A DNA stretch of 64,000 nt from Eleginops maclovinus. Lineage: Eukaryota; Chordata; Actinopteri; Perciformes; Eleginopidae. The notes below the pieces were generated by a model, which saw only the letters and a list, made by a program, of their open reading frames with translations, ran no database searches and was not told the origin of the DNA. Shown one piece after another: positions 49,101 through 59,723 of the stretch. Location: the NCBI RefSeq assembly GCF_036324505.1, contig NC_086370.1:14348600-14412599 (forward strand), read 5' to 3'. Position 1 is the stretch's first letter; every line of letters starts with the position of its first letter. The position numbers were made by a program, and so were the translations under genes.

Positions 49101-51534
49101 GAGCTGTTAATGGTGGATGCTGCTTTCAGGGCACCAGACCATAGAGTATCCCCCCCCCCACCCCACTTTGAGCTCTTGAATGCAGTTGTTTTTGTGACTC
49201 CTCTGTCATAAGCAAAATAATGAAATGCTTAATGTGGTTTTAGAAATCCAGGTTTTTCTGTATTTTTGGTTTGTCTCTTAAAGTGGGTACATCATTGGAT
49301 AATGTGTAAGTAAAATCCTAAGGAAATGTTTATTACAATTTTAAATAATAAAATCTTCTAAACAAGAGAATTTGTCAAATGTGCTGGGATCTGAATATAT
49401 TTGAACCCACTGGTTTGTCTGCATGGCAGCAGATTAAAGTGCACAAGACAAATACAAATCCAATCCCACGCCTTGCCGCTTGACAGCGAGCTTCCTGTAC
49501 CTTAATCACAGAGCTGTCAGTTTTATCTATATGCTGCTGTATCCCCACGACTTACAAGCCCTGGCGAGCTGCATGCTTCCACATACACGATTATCATGGC
49601 TACAAGCTGACATGAACCTGTGTTCCCTGACTTGGGAAGCCAACAGTTTGTTTCCAACGTTTCTAAAATTACAACACGGTAAGGTTTAATATAGCAAATC
49701 CTAAAAATGGCCAACTCAAACGATTATCTGCAGCAACTCCAGGAAAGCAGTGTCACACATATACAGTTTGCATCGAGTTCAATGGACTACAATTATTGTA
49801 AATTGCAGACTTTATAAATCAAACTTGGAAGTCATTGTCAGAACTATCAAGGAAACCCTAGATATAAAAACAGTGACAGAGTGAACACTGTTTTTAAGGG
49901 CTCTTTCCTGGCAGTTTTTTTTCTGTGGGTATCGGGTGACAACATAACAGACATACTGCTGCATGAAGGCAAGCAATTTCCATGTGCTTAGTGAAATGGC
50001 AAGAAACTCAGACGAAACAAAGTAAAATGGTGAAGAATGTCGTGTTTTTAGAAATATGCAGCTAGACTTTAAAGTGCATTGCTTTTCTGGCCACATGCCA
50101 GTGTGCGTTTCACAGCAGGTGTTTTGACAGCTTTTGAAAATGGCTGCTTACCGTTGCCGGCGTTTGGTTAGAAGTACAACAGCCTGAAAGGACTGAAAAG
50201 AGAGTGTGCAAAAAAGTGCAATTTCCTTACTTTGGAAGATTTGTGTGAAGGATTTCGCTTGAGCAAATTAGAAGTCTGTAAAATGGAAATGAAGCAAAGG
50301 GTGTGAAATGTTCCTTAAATCTCCAGTAATGCTGTGTGCAGACATGAAGGACACTGACAATGGCATATTTTACGATAGAGAGGCAATATTTGTGCTGTGT
50401 ATAGAATCATACAATCCTTTTCTATACACAATCAGTTATTCCACACAGGCTGTTGTGAAGTAAATAATAACTGTTTCCTCTATGCTCAGGCACTCCGACA
50501 TACTACCTACCTCCTGTCAAGGCTCCCACGGGCAGCAAGAAGAAGAGCACAAAGCACTGCTTCCTCTGTGGCAAGAAGACTGGCCTGGCCACGAGCTACG
50601 AGTGCAGGTACAAGCGCCTACAGCGTTTCCTTCTGCGCTTGCTCGCTCACTCGCTGCCTGACTCTAAATCAGGTCTCTCCCTATTTGTCATTCTTGTCCT
50701 TGAAGCATCCAGAAAATTATCCTTTCCTAGCTCAACATCTAGTCCCTCAGCCATCTATCTAAAGTGGATATACGTCTCTGTTCACGGCTTGTTCTGCCAC
50801 AAGTTATTAGCTTTATCAAAGTTTCTCCCTGTGACAACAATCTAGATCACTTCCCTCTCAAGGGCCTTGTTCGGGGAGTACACCCTGAATCTGATGCAAC
50901 AGTATGTAACCCACAACTAAATTACAGATAGTTAATAGTAGAGAAAACGCTGCTAATCGTCCCACAGAGGGGAAGTTTACCCATCCTAGTGTTAGGAGCA
51001 GTGGGCTGCCATATGTACGGCGTCCAGGGAGCAGAGTAGGGAACGATGCCTTGCTCACGGACACCTCGGTAGCACTTGGTCTTTCAAGGACTTGAACCGG
51101 TTCCCAAGTCAAGTCCCTACTCACTTCGCCACCACCGCCGCAGCGGTTGGCTTAGCTATAGGGGTGTTTGAAAAGGCAAGGAGTAATGTGACTTTTTTGA
51201 AGCAACAGTGTTGAAAGGATGATATAGAGGGGAAGACATGCAGCAAATGATCCCAGGCTGGATTTCAACACGGGTCCATGGGGACCAAGACCCTGTACAT
51301 GGGCCCGCTAGCTCTACCAACTGAGCTATACGGCGGCCCATTGTTGTTCGTAGATTTTTGTCTTAACACCAAAATATCTGTTTGTTTTCTTTCACCAGGT
51401 GTGGACACAACTTTTGTGCTACCCACCGATATGCAGAGATGCATGACTGCACATATGACTACAAGAGTGCCGGACGGAGATATCTGCAGGACACCAACCC
51501 TCTGATAAGTGCTCCCAAGCTGCCTAAGATCTAG
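43167..51534 (+). CDS. zfand4: AN1-type zinc finger protein 4 (ubiquitin-like plus AN1)
   Basis: Coding exons: 43167-43350, 44278-44353, 45033-45100, 45214-45400, 45784-45949, 46410-47609, 48030-48084, 50490-50607, 51399-51534. The total is 729 aa (human about 727) and the frame closes. An N-terminal ubiquitin-like domain spans about residues 27-100 (MELFIETLTGTCFELRV through QQHLIWNN and TLKLVLAMRGG). A glutamate run follows, then the conserved NSITMNKMKLLKAKM helix. A large Pro/Ser-rich disordered exon carries EARGITEMANQACKEPLG. The C-terminal AN1 finger has all eight ligands (CFLCGKK, YECRCGHNFC, THRYAEMHDC). The product is thought to act in ubiquitin-linked processes, but its role is poorly known. 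An alternative in-frame start at 43086 would add 27 residues. Neighbour washc2 matches human 10q11.2. Confidence 0.95.
45814..45843 (+). repeat. zfand4: In-frame GAG repeat encoding a glutamate run in zfand4
   Basis: Near-pure GAG/GAA codons encode about ten Glu residues following NVCA. It is probably length-variable. Confidence 0.85.
50880..51140 (-). mobile_element. tRNA-derived SINE (antisense, zfand4 intron)
   Basis: Read on the minus strand, the head GTGGCGAAGTGAGTAGG is a degenerate A box and ACCGGTTCAAGTCC is a good RNA polymerase III B box. A tRNA-unrelated body follows, with GTGTCCGTGAGCAAGG and GGCAGCCCACTGCTCC, a sequence type widespread in fish SINEs. It lies in the last zfand4 intron. 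Target duplications were not resolved. Confidence 0.65.
51170..51345 (-). mobile_element. Second tRNA-like SINE (antisense, zfand4 intron)
   Basis: The minus strand shows TATAGCTCAGTTGGTAGAGC, a near-perfect tRNA A-box region. About 40 bp later is a decayed B-box-like stretch (GTGTTGAAATCC). The tail is C/T-rich. It sits directly next to the SINE at 50880-51140 in the same orientation, about 55 bp before the final zfand4 exon. Confidence 0.6.
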
Positions 51535-52500
51535 AGCGAACAGCCCTTGCCTTCCTTCATGATCGACCAGTGGAGCTACGGGATAAACTGACTGAATGAA
51601 AGAGATTCTGCAAAGTCTTTTTCTAGCATACAAAAAAAAAAGGAACTTATTCACCACTGTGTGCTTTTTTTATCTGCCAAGTTTGCTGAGAATTTAAATA
51701 AAATATTCTGTAAAGCCAAGTGTGAACAAAACAAAAGTAGACTGAAATGGCAAAGAACTCATTATCACTTCTTGACAATGTGAAGATGTTTATCCTTTTT
51801 TAACTGTTACCTTGTTCTTTTTTCATTACCTAAAAACAAAACGACAAAAAAACTCTGCTTGTATGTAGGTAGTCTCTGCTAAATATATCTGCTGCACGTT
51901 CAGACATATCTACTTTTAGTTTTGTCAGCCTTTTAAAGAAAAAAAAAAAGACAATAGGACCGCTGCTGACTTTTCAATCGACAAGTCTTTGACAGATGCA
52001 CTTTAGAACTATGATATTTATCCGTTTTGCTTTCCTAACTGTGTGGGAAAGGATATTTCAATTTCCGTGTTTGTATTCTAAAGTGTTCATGTTGTTGTCA
52101 TCCAGATTTTTATATTCTCCACCTCTAAATGTCTTTCCTACACAGGCACATACACACCGACACCAGTAATGAGAGAGAACACACTTACTGATGAAATGCT
52201 CAATATTTATTAATAAATAGTACTTATTTAAATTCAAGGTTGGTTTTGAAATAGTAAGTATGCGATGTGTGTAGGTGTGAATGTCAGTTGTAATCTGTAT
52301 TCCTATCACGTAAACTGTATTAGGATGGGGGGGGGGGGGGGTTACTTGTGGTATTTATGATGTGTATACAAGTAAGGTGGTTGCCATAAAAACTATTTTG
52401 TAAGTCTTTTTTATTGCTCAGCTGTTGCAAAAACTTTAAATGCTGTTAGAGTATCTACAGGGGTTTGATCTAATAAAGTCTCTTTCCATACAAACGGTTC
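51535..52500 (+). other. zfand4: zfand4 3' UTR
   Basis: Two AATAAA signals are present, at 51699-51704 and 52472-52477. The distal one is followed by a T-rich stretch. A 15 bp G run lies at 52327-52341 between them. Confidence 0.5.
52472..52477 (+). terminator. zfand4: Candidate distal polyadenylation signal of zfand4
   Basis: AATAAA precedes a T/C-rich region. A proximal AATAAA at 51699-51704 could give a shorter transcript. Confidence 0.45.
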
Positions 52501-55500
52501 ATTACTGCGTCATCTGTAAGACATCTCAGCCAACGCCTAGGTAATTTTATTTCCAATCGACTGATTATTTCTTAAAGTCACAGATATCTCTTCTAAAGAT
52601 TAATTTCTGTGCAGTGTCCTCAAGTCTTGTTTCATCAGTTCCTTATTATTTGTACATTGAATATTTGACCTTTCCTGCTGATAGTCTCAGTACACACTGC
52701 TGGGAAGTAGATGAGAAACTGTTTGCATTTGTTATCACTGACTTATTCTTGTCCCATTAAGTATCATGTCCTCCTGAAACAGAACCTCAGCTTGTTCCTA
52801 AGCAACAAGCTGAAATAATTGTTGCCCCTGTTAAACATTAGAAGACCTTCAAGTCTACAATTTGTAGCCAAAGTTACGACATAAAAAGTTCACACCAACA
52901 TCCTGTTAGGTCGAATGTCACCATCAGGATAAACTTGTTATCTTCTGTCTTCGGCTTATTTCTGTTCCTGTGTAGGGCGTGTGCTATAATTGCCACAAGA
53001 AGCTTACGACCTTGTTGGAAAAAAGCATGTTTATGCAAGTGGTGAGGCCTTCAGATCTGGTTCTGATATGACTGTCCAAAGACAGATTGACCACACTAAA
53101 CCTTCTGCCACTGATTCACTTTTTTAAAATGCAATCCTGGCAAGATAACATGTTGGCCGATACAGTTTGTTTATATGTCTGCGTGCAAAATACAAAGTAA
53201 TCCGGGAGAGTGTAGTTTAAACAAAGTTGCTAACAGTAAATATGAGAACACTTTGCAATCCAAAACACGAATATATGAGTCATTGGGTATTCTCAGAAAG
53301 TTTCAAATGAAAAGAAGGTGCTGCTCATTATACACTCTGCTTTCACTTTGGATGCTGTTCCTGTACAACAGAAAAACCCTGACCTGAGTCACATCTCAGG
53401 GTTTCATCTTCACTCTCCTTGGTGTTGTCTGGCTTTGATCCAAGGTAATTGGGCTGTGCAGCATATAGAGCTGAAACACTGCCTAGTGTCTCTCCTGGCA
53501 GATAAATGCACCTGAACATGGAGATGGGCATATCAAAAAAAGGGAGTGAACAGGCTCAGATGAAATTAGGAAAAATAGCAAATGCTGATTTGCTTTCCAC
53601 CTTAGTGAAGCAGCAAAAACTACAGATTTGAGGGATTATGTTTAATGTGGCCTCTCAAAAGAGCTGAATATTATGCAAATTAACATAAATACACAAATTC
53701 AAGTGTTATCAGGTATTAACAAAATGGTCAGCATGCTAACATATACACATTTGTTATTGTTAGCATGTTGATATTAGCATTTAGCTCAATGGCACAGCTA
53801 TGAGAAAGAACAGCTCTCCAAGGCCACTAGCCTGGCTGTGAATTGTTTTTGCCTACAAAATGATAGAATTTAATATAATATGCTCAGAATTTGTGATTAT
53901 TGACGACTCATGTTGCTCTTGTCCTTCCCAGAATAAATTCAACCGTCAACAACAATAAGGCGTGATATGCAGAATCTGATTACAAAGATTACACCACAAT
54001 GAACACTTTTCTCTTCCGAAGCAGACCTTTGTGAATGTTACAGAGTATTTTATTTGGTTTTCTCCAGCTATCTCTTGTTTGGAACAGTCTTCCAACTGTT
54101 TTTGTACAGTGTGTCAAATAACAAACAAATTGCTTTTAATTTCAAGATTTTTCAGCTTGTCTCTTAGTTGTAATTCTGCCAAGTTCTGCAAATCTTTTTG
54201 CCACAAACCAAAAGACAATCCTTTCTTTTCTTTTCTAAAGATGAATCCAGCGAGGCTGTTCAGTGGATGAGTTCAAATGAATTCAGGAATTTGAAACCTC
54301 ACTACATTGCAGGTTGATGTTTACCTTTTCATTTTTTTTCCATTAGGGCAGCTGAACTGCATACTGTGTCTGGAAGTCTTTACAGTAGCTTCTTAATGAT
54401 TTTTGTCTTTAAAATCCATAAATCAGAATTTAGCTAAATAATCTCTGATTCAAAAAATAAAAAGGGAATGGCAGTCAGCTGCATATTCAGTGATTATTAA
54501 CCACTAGTTTGTTTAATGACTAAAAAAGAACAAACTAACCTAACCCATAGCATGTGACAAACATACAGTGACTAATATCTGCTTATTTTAATTGAATTGT
54601 AAATTAAACCTCAAAGTATTTTTTGTATGAATGTAAAGCTTTTATTCCAATAATATCAGCATTTTTTCCTGGAATATAAACACACTCATCGTTGTTCAAA
54701 ACAATATTTTTGTCATGAGTCATGTGTGCATAGAGCCTGAGGGATCAAAACACCAGCACTACCAGTTCGACAGGTTCACTGTAATAGAGGTTAGAGGCTT
54801 GAGCCTGAGTTGGAAATTGAGCAGTTTTGTTTATCACCTTTCAACTTTTGTTAAAAGGTATATTTGTTTTTTCTAAAGTAAACAGATTCAATGTTGTTGT
54901 AGCCTATCTCTCCGACTCAGAGACACATGCCATGACAATCTGGCAGTCTCACATCTGAGGTGCCCACTTTGTCCAGACAGAGCACAGAGGCTCTGTTGTC
55001 CCACCCCCCAAGGACACAGTGGCGGACTGTGCATCAGTAATAAGCTCAAAAACAATGACAGGTTTCACAGACATAGAGGCGAGTTTTTGAGTCAACAGAT
55101 GATACATTCCCCGTTTAATAAGTGAGCCTCTCCCTCCCAACATAATGCACTCTGAGCAAGGAGCTCTTTTAGTTGAGTTACTGTACATGGTGTGATTCAC
55201 CAAAGTCACCATGGCCATTCATACCCTGAAATAGTGACCATTGTACCAGGATATTTAATACAGTCTCGATTGGAGCTGAAATTGTTTTCAATATGACTAA
55301 CAACACTATCTATTAGGTTTTTTTTTCCATTAAACTAAACATACTGTTTGGGGTTATATTCTGGACGACCAGGCAAGGCAACTGTTCAGATACAGGAAAC
55401 AGAGACTTGTCATTTTTAACACTTTAATTTTTGGAAGACTTAAACAAACAAGATATAGGATCAAAAGTTGGTTAGGATAAGAAAAAGTATGGATGTATAT

Positions 55501-56160
55501 TTTGTTCATTTTTGGCAGGACATGCTAGCTTTCCCCCTGGTCTTTGTGCTAAGCTAACTGGCAGGCTGGCAGCACTAGAGGGCAGTCAAACTAACTGCTT
55601 CATGCAGACATGCAAAAGTAGCATTTAATTTGAATCATTTTCTGTTTTTTTTGTTTTTAATGAATATTAGTACTTCACTTTCCTTTTATTAAATGTTGGT
55701 CTCTATGACATCTTCAGAGAAATATTGAGTTCATTAGTGGCCAAATGTTCCAGCTAATGCTAATCGTAGTCGGTAGCAGAAAGTTTACATGGTTGATTGA
55801 TTAATTTGAGCTTTTTGTGTGAGTTAAAAAACAACTGCTGCTGCTGGAGATTTGGGTTGATAAGAGTGTGATACTGAAGTAAAGCACTACATTTAATTTA
55901 AAATAGGCTACTTTAATGATGAGCTGAAAGGCCCTAATGGGCGGCCAGTGGGTCAGCAACACCTTTACCGTTCACATTGTCACGAGTACACTGTGCTAGT
56001 TAATATAAAACTACTGGTTAGGAGAGCATTCAACATTACTTTATATCCTCCACCACCCTCCTCCTTATCATAGACTACCCTGCGCCCCTCGGTGCGCCCG
56101 CCTGCGACTCCTGTCCTTTAAATCCATTATTTCCTTTAGAGCTCTCTCCTCTCTCCATTT
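52501..56160. other. Intergenic region downstream of zfand4
   Basis: I found no conserved peptide flanked by splice sites on either strand. The open frames are short and lack recognisable domains. The AT-rich stretch may include unrecognised old repeats. The final kilobase becomes CpG-richer approaching 56.1 kb. Confidence 0.45.
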
Positions 56161-56169
56161 TAACGCGGA

Positions 56170-56528
56170 AGTCGGTGACGCACCACTACACTATCAGCTG
56201 CTCAGTGGGGGCATGCAATAAACAAAACATCGTCATTCGGTGCCATACACAGCGGTGAGTGTCTTGTTTTCTCTGTTTGTTGGAATATGGAGCAACATTT
56301 GGTCCAATGCAGCTGTTCGCCCGTCCATACTGAGGCTCCTCTGTCTCTGCTGCGCCTCTCGCTTTATTAAATCCGACCGGACGCGGTTGACGGTCTGTCG
56401 GTCGGGCGGACGGACTGACGTGCGTCTGGACTGTGCTGGGATCTGAGAATTTGCTTTTTTTTACTGGCAACTGTGAAAGCCAAGAGTCTGTTCCCAGTGA
56501 CTGTCACCGTAACCTGTTTGTGATAAAG
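56170..56528 (+). other. Candidate promoter and noncoding first exon of the next gene (perhaps marchf8)
   Basis: A locally GC/CpG-rich block, unlike the AT-rich flanks, ends at a good donor (ATAAAG/GTATGG, GT at 56529). A second possible donor (AGCG/GTGAGT) lies at 56252-56258. No long coding frame is present. In human the gene beyond ZFAND4 is MARCHF8, so this may be its leader exon. That identity is synteny-based inference only. Confidence 0.35.
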
Positions 56529-56529
56529 G

Positions 56530-59378
56530 TATGGAAATTCTGTTTAATGTCAGTGTGTGGTGCGCTCTGCAGCAAATATCTGCAACGCAGTTGTCAGCTC
56601 AAACCTTGCTGTTCTTAAATGTATTTATTGCCTCGGAATTGTCCATTTAGCATGTGTTTGTGACTCAAGAGAAGACGTAATGTATCCGAACAGCCTTTGT
56701 TAGTCTTCCCCAGGCCTTTGCATCGTTCAGTTTGCCGTGCCATAGATGTGACACGAGTTAATAAAAAATATAAATGATTGCATTCCGACACGATTAAGCA
56801 TTATTGTAACGAGTATTCAGTATTTGTTCCAAACATTTCTATATTAAATTCTGTAAGCCTGTACAATGGGGTTCACCATGCCATAGCAGTGGGTTTGTCT
56901 GTTCTGAGTTTACCACCCTGGATCAATATGTATTGGGATGTTAATGCTTGAATTAACATGGTGGCCCACAGCAGTTTCCTTCACTCACAGATCATTTGCT
57001 ACTACTGTACACATTTACTGTAGACTTCAGGTCTTTGTCACACTGTCTGTCCGGATGGTACCTCAGCATGACACCAACAAGACAGCAAATCCACACTTCG
57101 AATTAAACTCTTAAATGTTGTTTTGCCTGATGAATGTGAGGTAAGTGTACTGCCATCAGTGAATTGTTACAGTGGCTCTCACATTACACTCTGTCTTCTC
57201 ATTGGCTGCAGGATCAACTTTCCTCATGTTCTTCCACCTTACACTCCCTGCTGTGTGCCATGATGCCTGCAGTATTCTATTAGGGTGTATTGCAGTTGCA
57301 GCTTGTAGAAAACCTCTTTTAAGCAAATCATACACACTTGTATAGCTAAAGCTTTCTGTGCTTGCTACAACTATGTGTTTGCCTGCTGTGTGTTTTTTAT
57401 TTTTTCATTGGGAGGGCAAACCTTTCCCTCAGCTTCATTTCAAGGTAACAAGTGTTGGCGTCATGTCAAATACAGCTTTTGAAAAGACCATTTTATCATG
57501 ATGCAAGCCTCAAGCCTGTGGTGTTCAGCTACTGTCAGTGTTAGAAGAACAACCAGCTGTGTGTTACATCACTGTAGGCTTTGGTTATGTCTTTGGTAGT
57601 GTTGTGTAAAACGGAGTGCTTGTTGTGATAAGAAGCTTCATTGTCCCATCAGTATCTGTCGAGTGTGTGTGCATAAACTTGCAGATAACACAATGCATAT
57701 TGTCTCTGTTGTGCTACTGTGGAACTGAGTGTTTAAATGATAGCGATGGCTGGTGGCCTTTTTGTAGGCATGCAGATGGTAGTTCTTATCTTGGTTTCAT
57801 TCTTGAGTTGAACAAAGATATTTCTTGACTTTGAAAAAAAAGAAATTGGGGGAGCTTCTCATCTTCATTTGCAGAAAAAAAAATGCAGAGCCAAATGAAA
57901 AATCAGCCTTTTTATTCTTGAGCGACTCCAACTTGTCAAATTTTTCATATCGAGTGCACAGTTATTTAGTTTTTTTTGTTGAATTATGGCATTGATATCA
58001 CATTTTAGGGATGAAAAAACATCCTGTAAGAACCATATCAAGTGACTTGTGAATGTGGTCTATGCAGTTGTACTTTTTCATAAAAAAAGTAAATTGGGAA
58101 CACTTCCTTGCCAGGGAGGTGATGTTTTCGCTTCAGTTGGTTTGTCTGTCTGTCTGTCTGTCTGTCAGTAATGAATATTTGTGAAAGGTTGTAGCATGGG
58201 CCAAGGAAGAACCCATTCAATTTAGGAGTGGATCAGAATTACGGGCGGATACACAATTTTTTCTCATTTTCGCTAACATTGCGTGATGGGTTCATGGCCT
58301 TGCTGGAGGTCTCCTCTTTCTGTGTGCCCTTTTAGTCTGCAGTATACCTTTCCTATGACGGCATCCTATGCCTCTGACTGTCATCTCCTCTCCCTCTGGT
58401 TTCCTCTTCCTGGCATGGGTCTTCCTATCATGACCGGCTGACTTGGTGCCCTCTAACAGTGAAGGATTATGTAGGTATCAGGAAGCTTTTTGCCTTGATG
58501 AGAAATCTCCCTTATTCCCGAGCTGCCAGAGCTGTCAACGGACTCTAAAGTTGCCTGTTGCCCTGTCAGGACCGACTGCAGGGAGAAATGAGGAAGTAAA
58601 ACCATGATTATGATTTGAAACTGGAGAAAGAGGGACACTGAGAGTGCAACTGTTAAGCTGCTAACACTGGGAGCCTGCAGTCTTAATGGACTGGGCCATT
58701 GTGTGCTTGTAAAGGAACTTGTGCTTTGTGTCTTCAGAGATAGGTTCTGAATAAAGTAATTGGAGGGTGGAAAGAATCCAATCAAAAGTATCTGAAGTCT
58801 CCGATAGCTTTCTGCCAATTAACTGCCACCATTGTTTGACACAATTGGCTGTGATGGTGAAATGTGCCGCCCACAGTAATTTACATTTTGGAACAGCTGA
58901 AGTGTTTGACAAGCCATTTTGTGATATTCTATAGAGGTTTCAATCAAATTCAATTTAACAATGGCCAATACACATTTGAACTTGCAGAACAGTTTCAGGA
59001 AGAAGTTTCTGAAAGAATTTAATTTTTTCAATTCTGGTTCAACTAATCCACATCTTTATTTAGTGTCTTTCTTAAAGCCTGTCCTTAGTAATCACTTACA
59101 GCATGTTTCAAAGTGCAAAGAGCTGAAAATGAAATATTTTTAATTGTGTAGTCGAATAATTTTTCCAGAATCACCTAGGATAGGTAAAGCTTATGTTAAC
59201 GCAATTTCCGTTAGCGATTAATATGTCGGTGCAACTAATTATGGTCAATTATGTCAGAAACCCTTGAGAAAGGCCATCATAGTTTCCCACAGCCAAAGTT
59301 GGTGTATACGAACGTGTTGTTTTAACTGAACCATGTGTTCAAGAAGACAAAGAACCGATTGATTTTATGTCATTGTTT
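56530..59378. other. Putative long first intron or intergenic DNA
   Basis: No coding exon was recognised on either strand. A TCTG tetranucleotide repeat lies at 58142-58168. Otherwise there is no identifiable feature. Confidence 0.4.
58142..58168. repeat. (TCTG)n short tandem repeat
   Basis: About six tandem TGTC units. Confidence 0.9.
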
Positions 59379-59588
59379 CAGCTCCACCTTTTTTTTTTTT
59401 AACATATTTTTTTGGGGCCTTCTTGCCTTTAATTGGATAGGACAGTGGAGAGTGACAGGAAAGTGGGAGAGAGAGTCGGGGTGGGATCCGGAAAGGACCA
59501 CGTGTCGGGAATCGAACCCGGGTCGCCGGCGTACGGTGCAGGTGCCCCAGCCAGTTGCGCCACGGCTGGGGCCCAGCTCCACCTTTTT
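59379..59588 (-). mobile_element. tRNA-derived SINE with a 15 bp target-site duplication
   Basis: The element (59394-59573) is on the minus strand. Its tRNA-like head has an A box (TGGCGCAACTGGCT) and a perfect B box (GGGTTCGATTCCC). The body (CACTTTCCTGTCACTCTCC...) ends in an A-rich tail, seen as a T run on the plus strand. CAGCTCCACCTTTTT at 59379-59393 and at 59574-59588 is an exact 15 bp duplication, so it is a complete LINE-mobilised insertion. Confidence 0.9.
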
Positions 59589-59655
59589 AATTCATTATTT
59601 GATTTAAAAAACATAGTTCAATCTAAAACATACATCTTATCAACAATATAGTCTA

Positions 59656-59661
59656 TACACA

Positions 59662-59722
<61 letters not shown>
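59656..59722. repeat. (CA)n microsatellite
   Basis: The CA dinucleotide run has one early interruption (CATAC). Confidence 0.97.

Positions 59723-59723
<1 letters not shown>

Noticed and set aside
51270..51345. A functional tRNA gene on the minus strand
   Set aside because: The A-box region is good, but the B box is decayed and the acceptor stem does not pair as I read it. It is adjacent to another SINE, so it is a SINE head.
59500..59575. A functional tRNA gene on the minus strand
   Set aside because: The A and B boxes are good, but the sequence continues into a SINE body with an A-rich tail and a 15 bp duplication.
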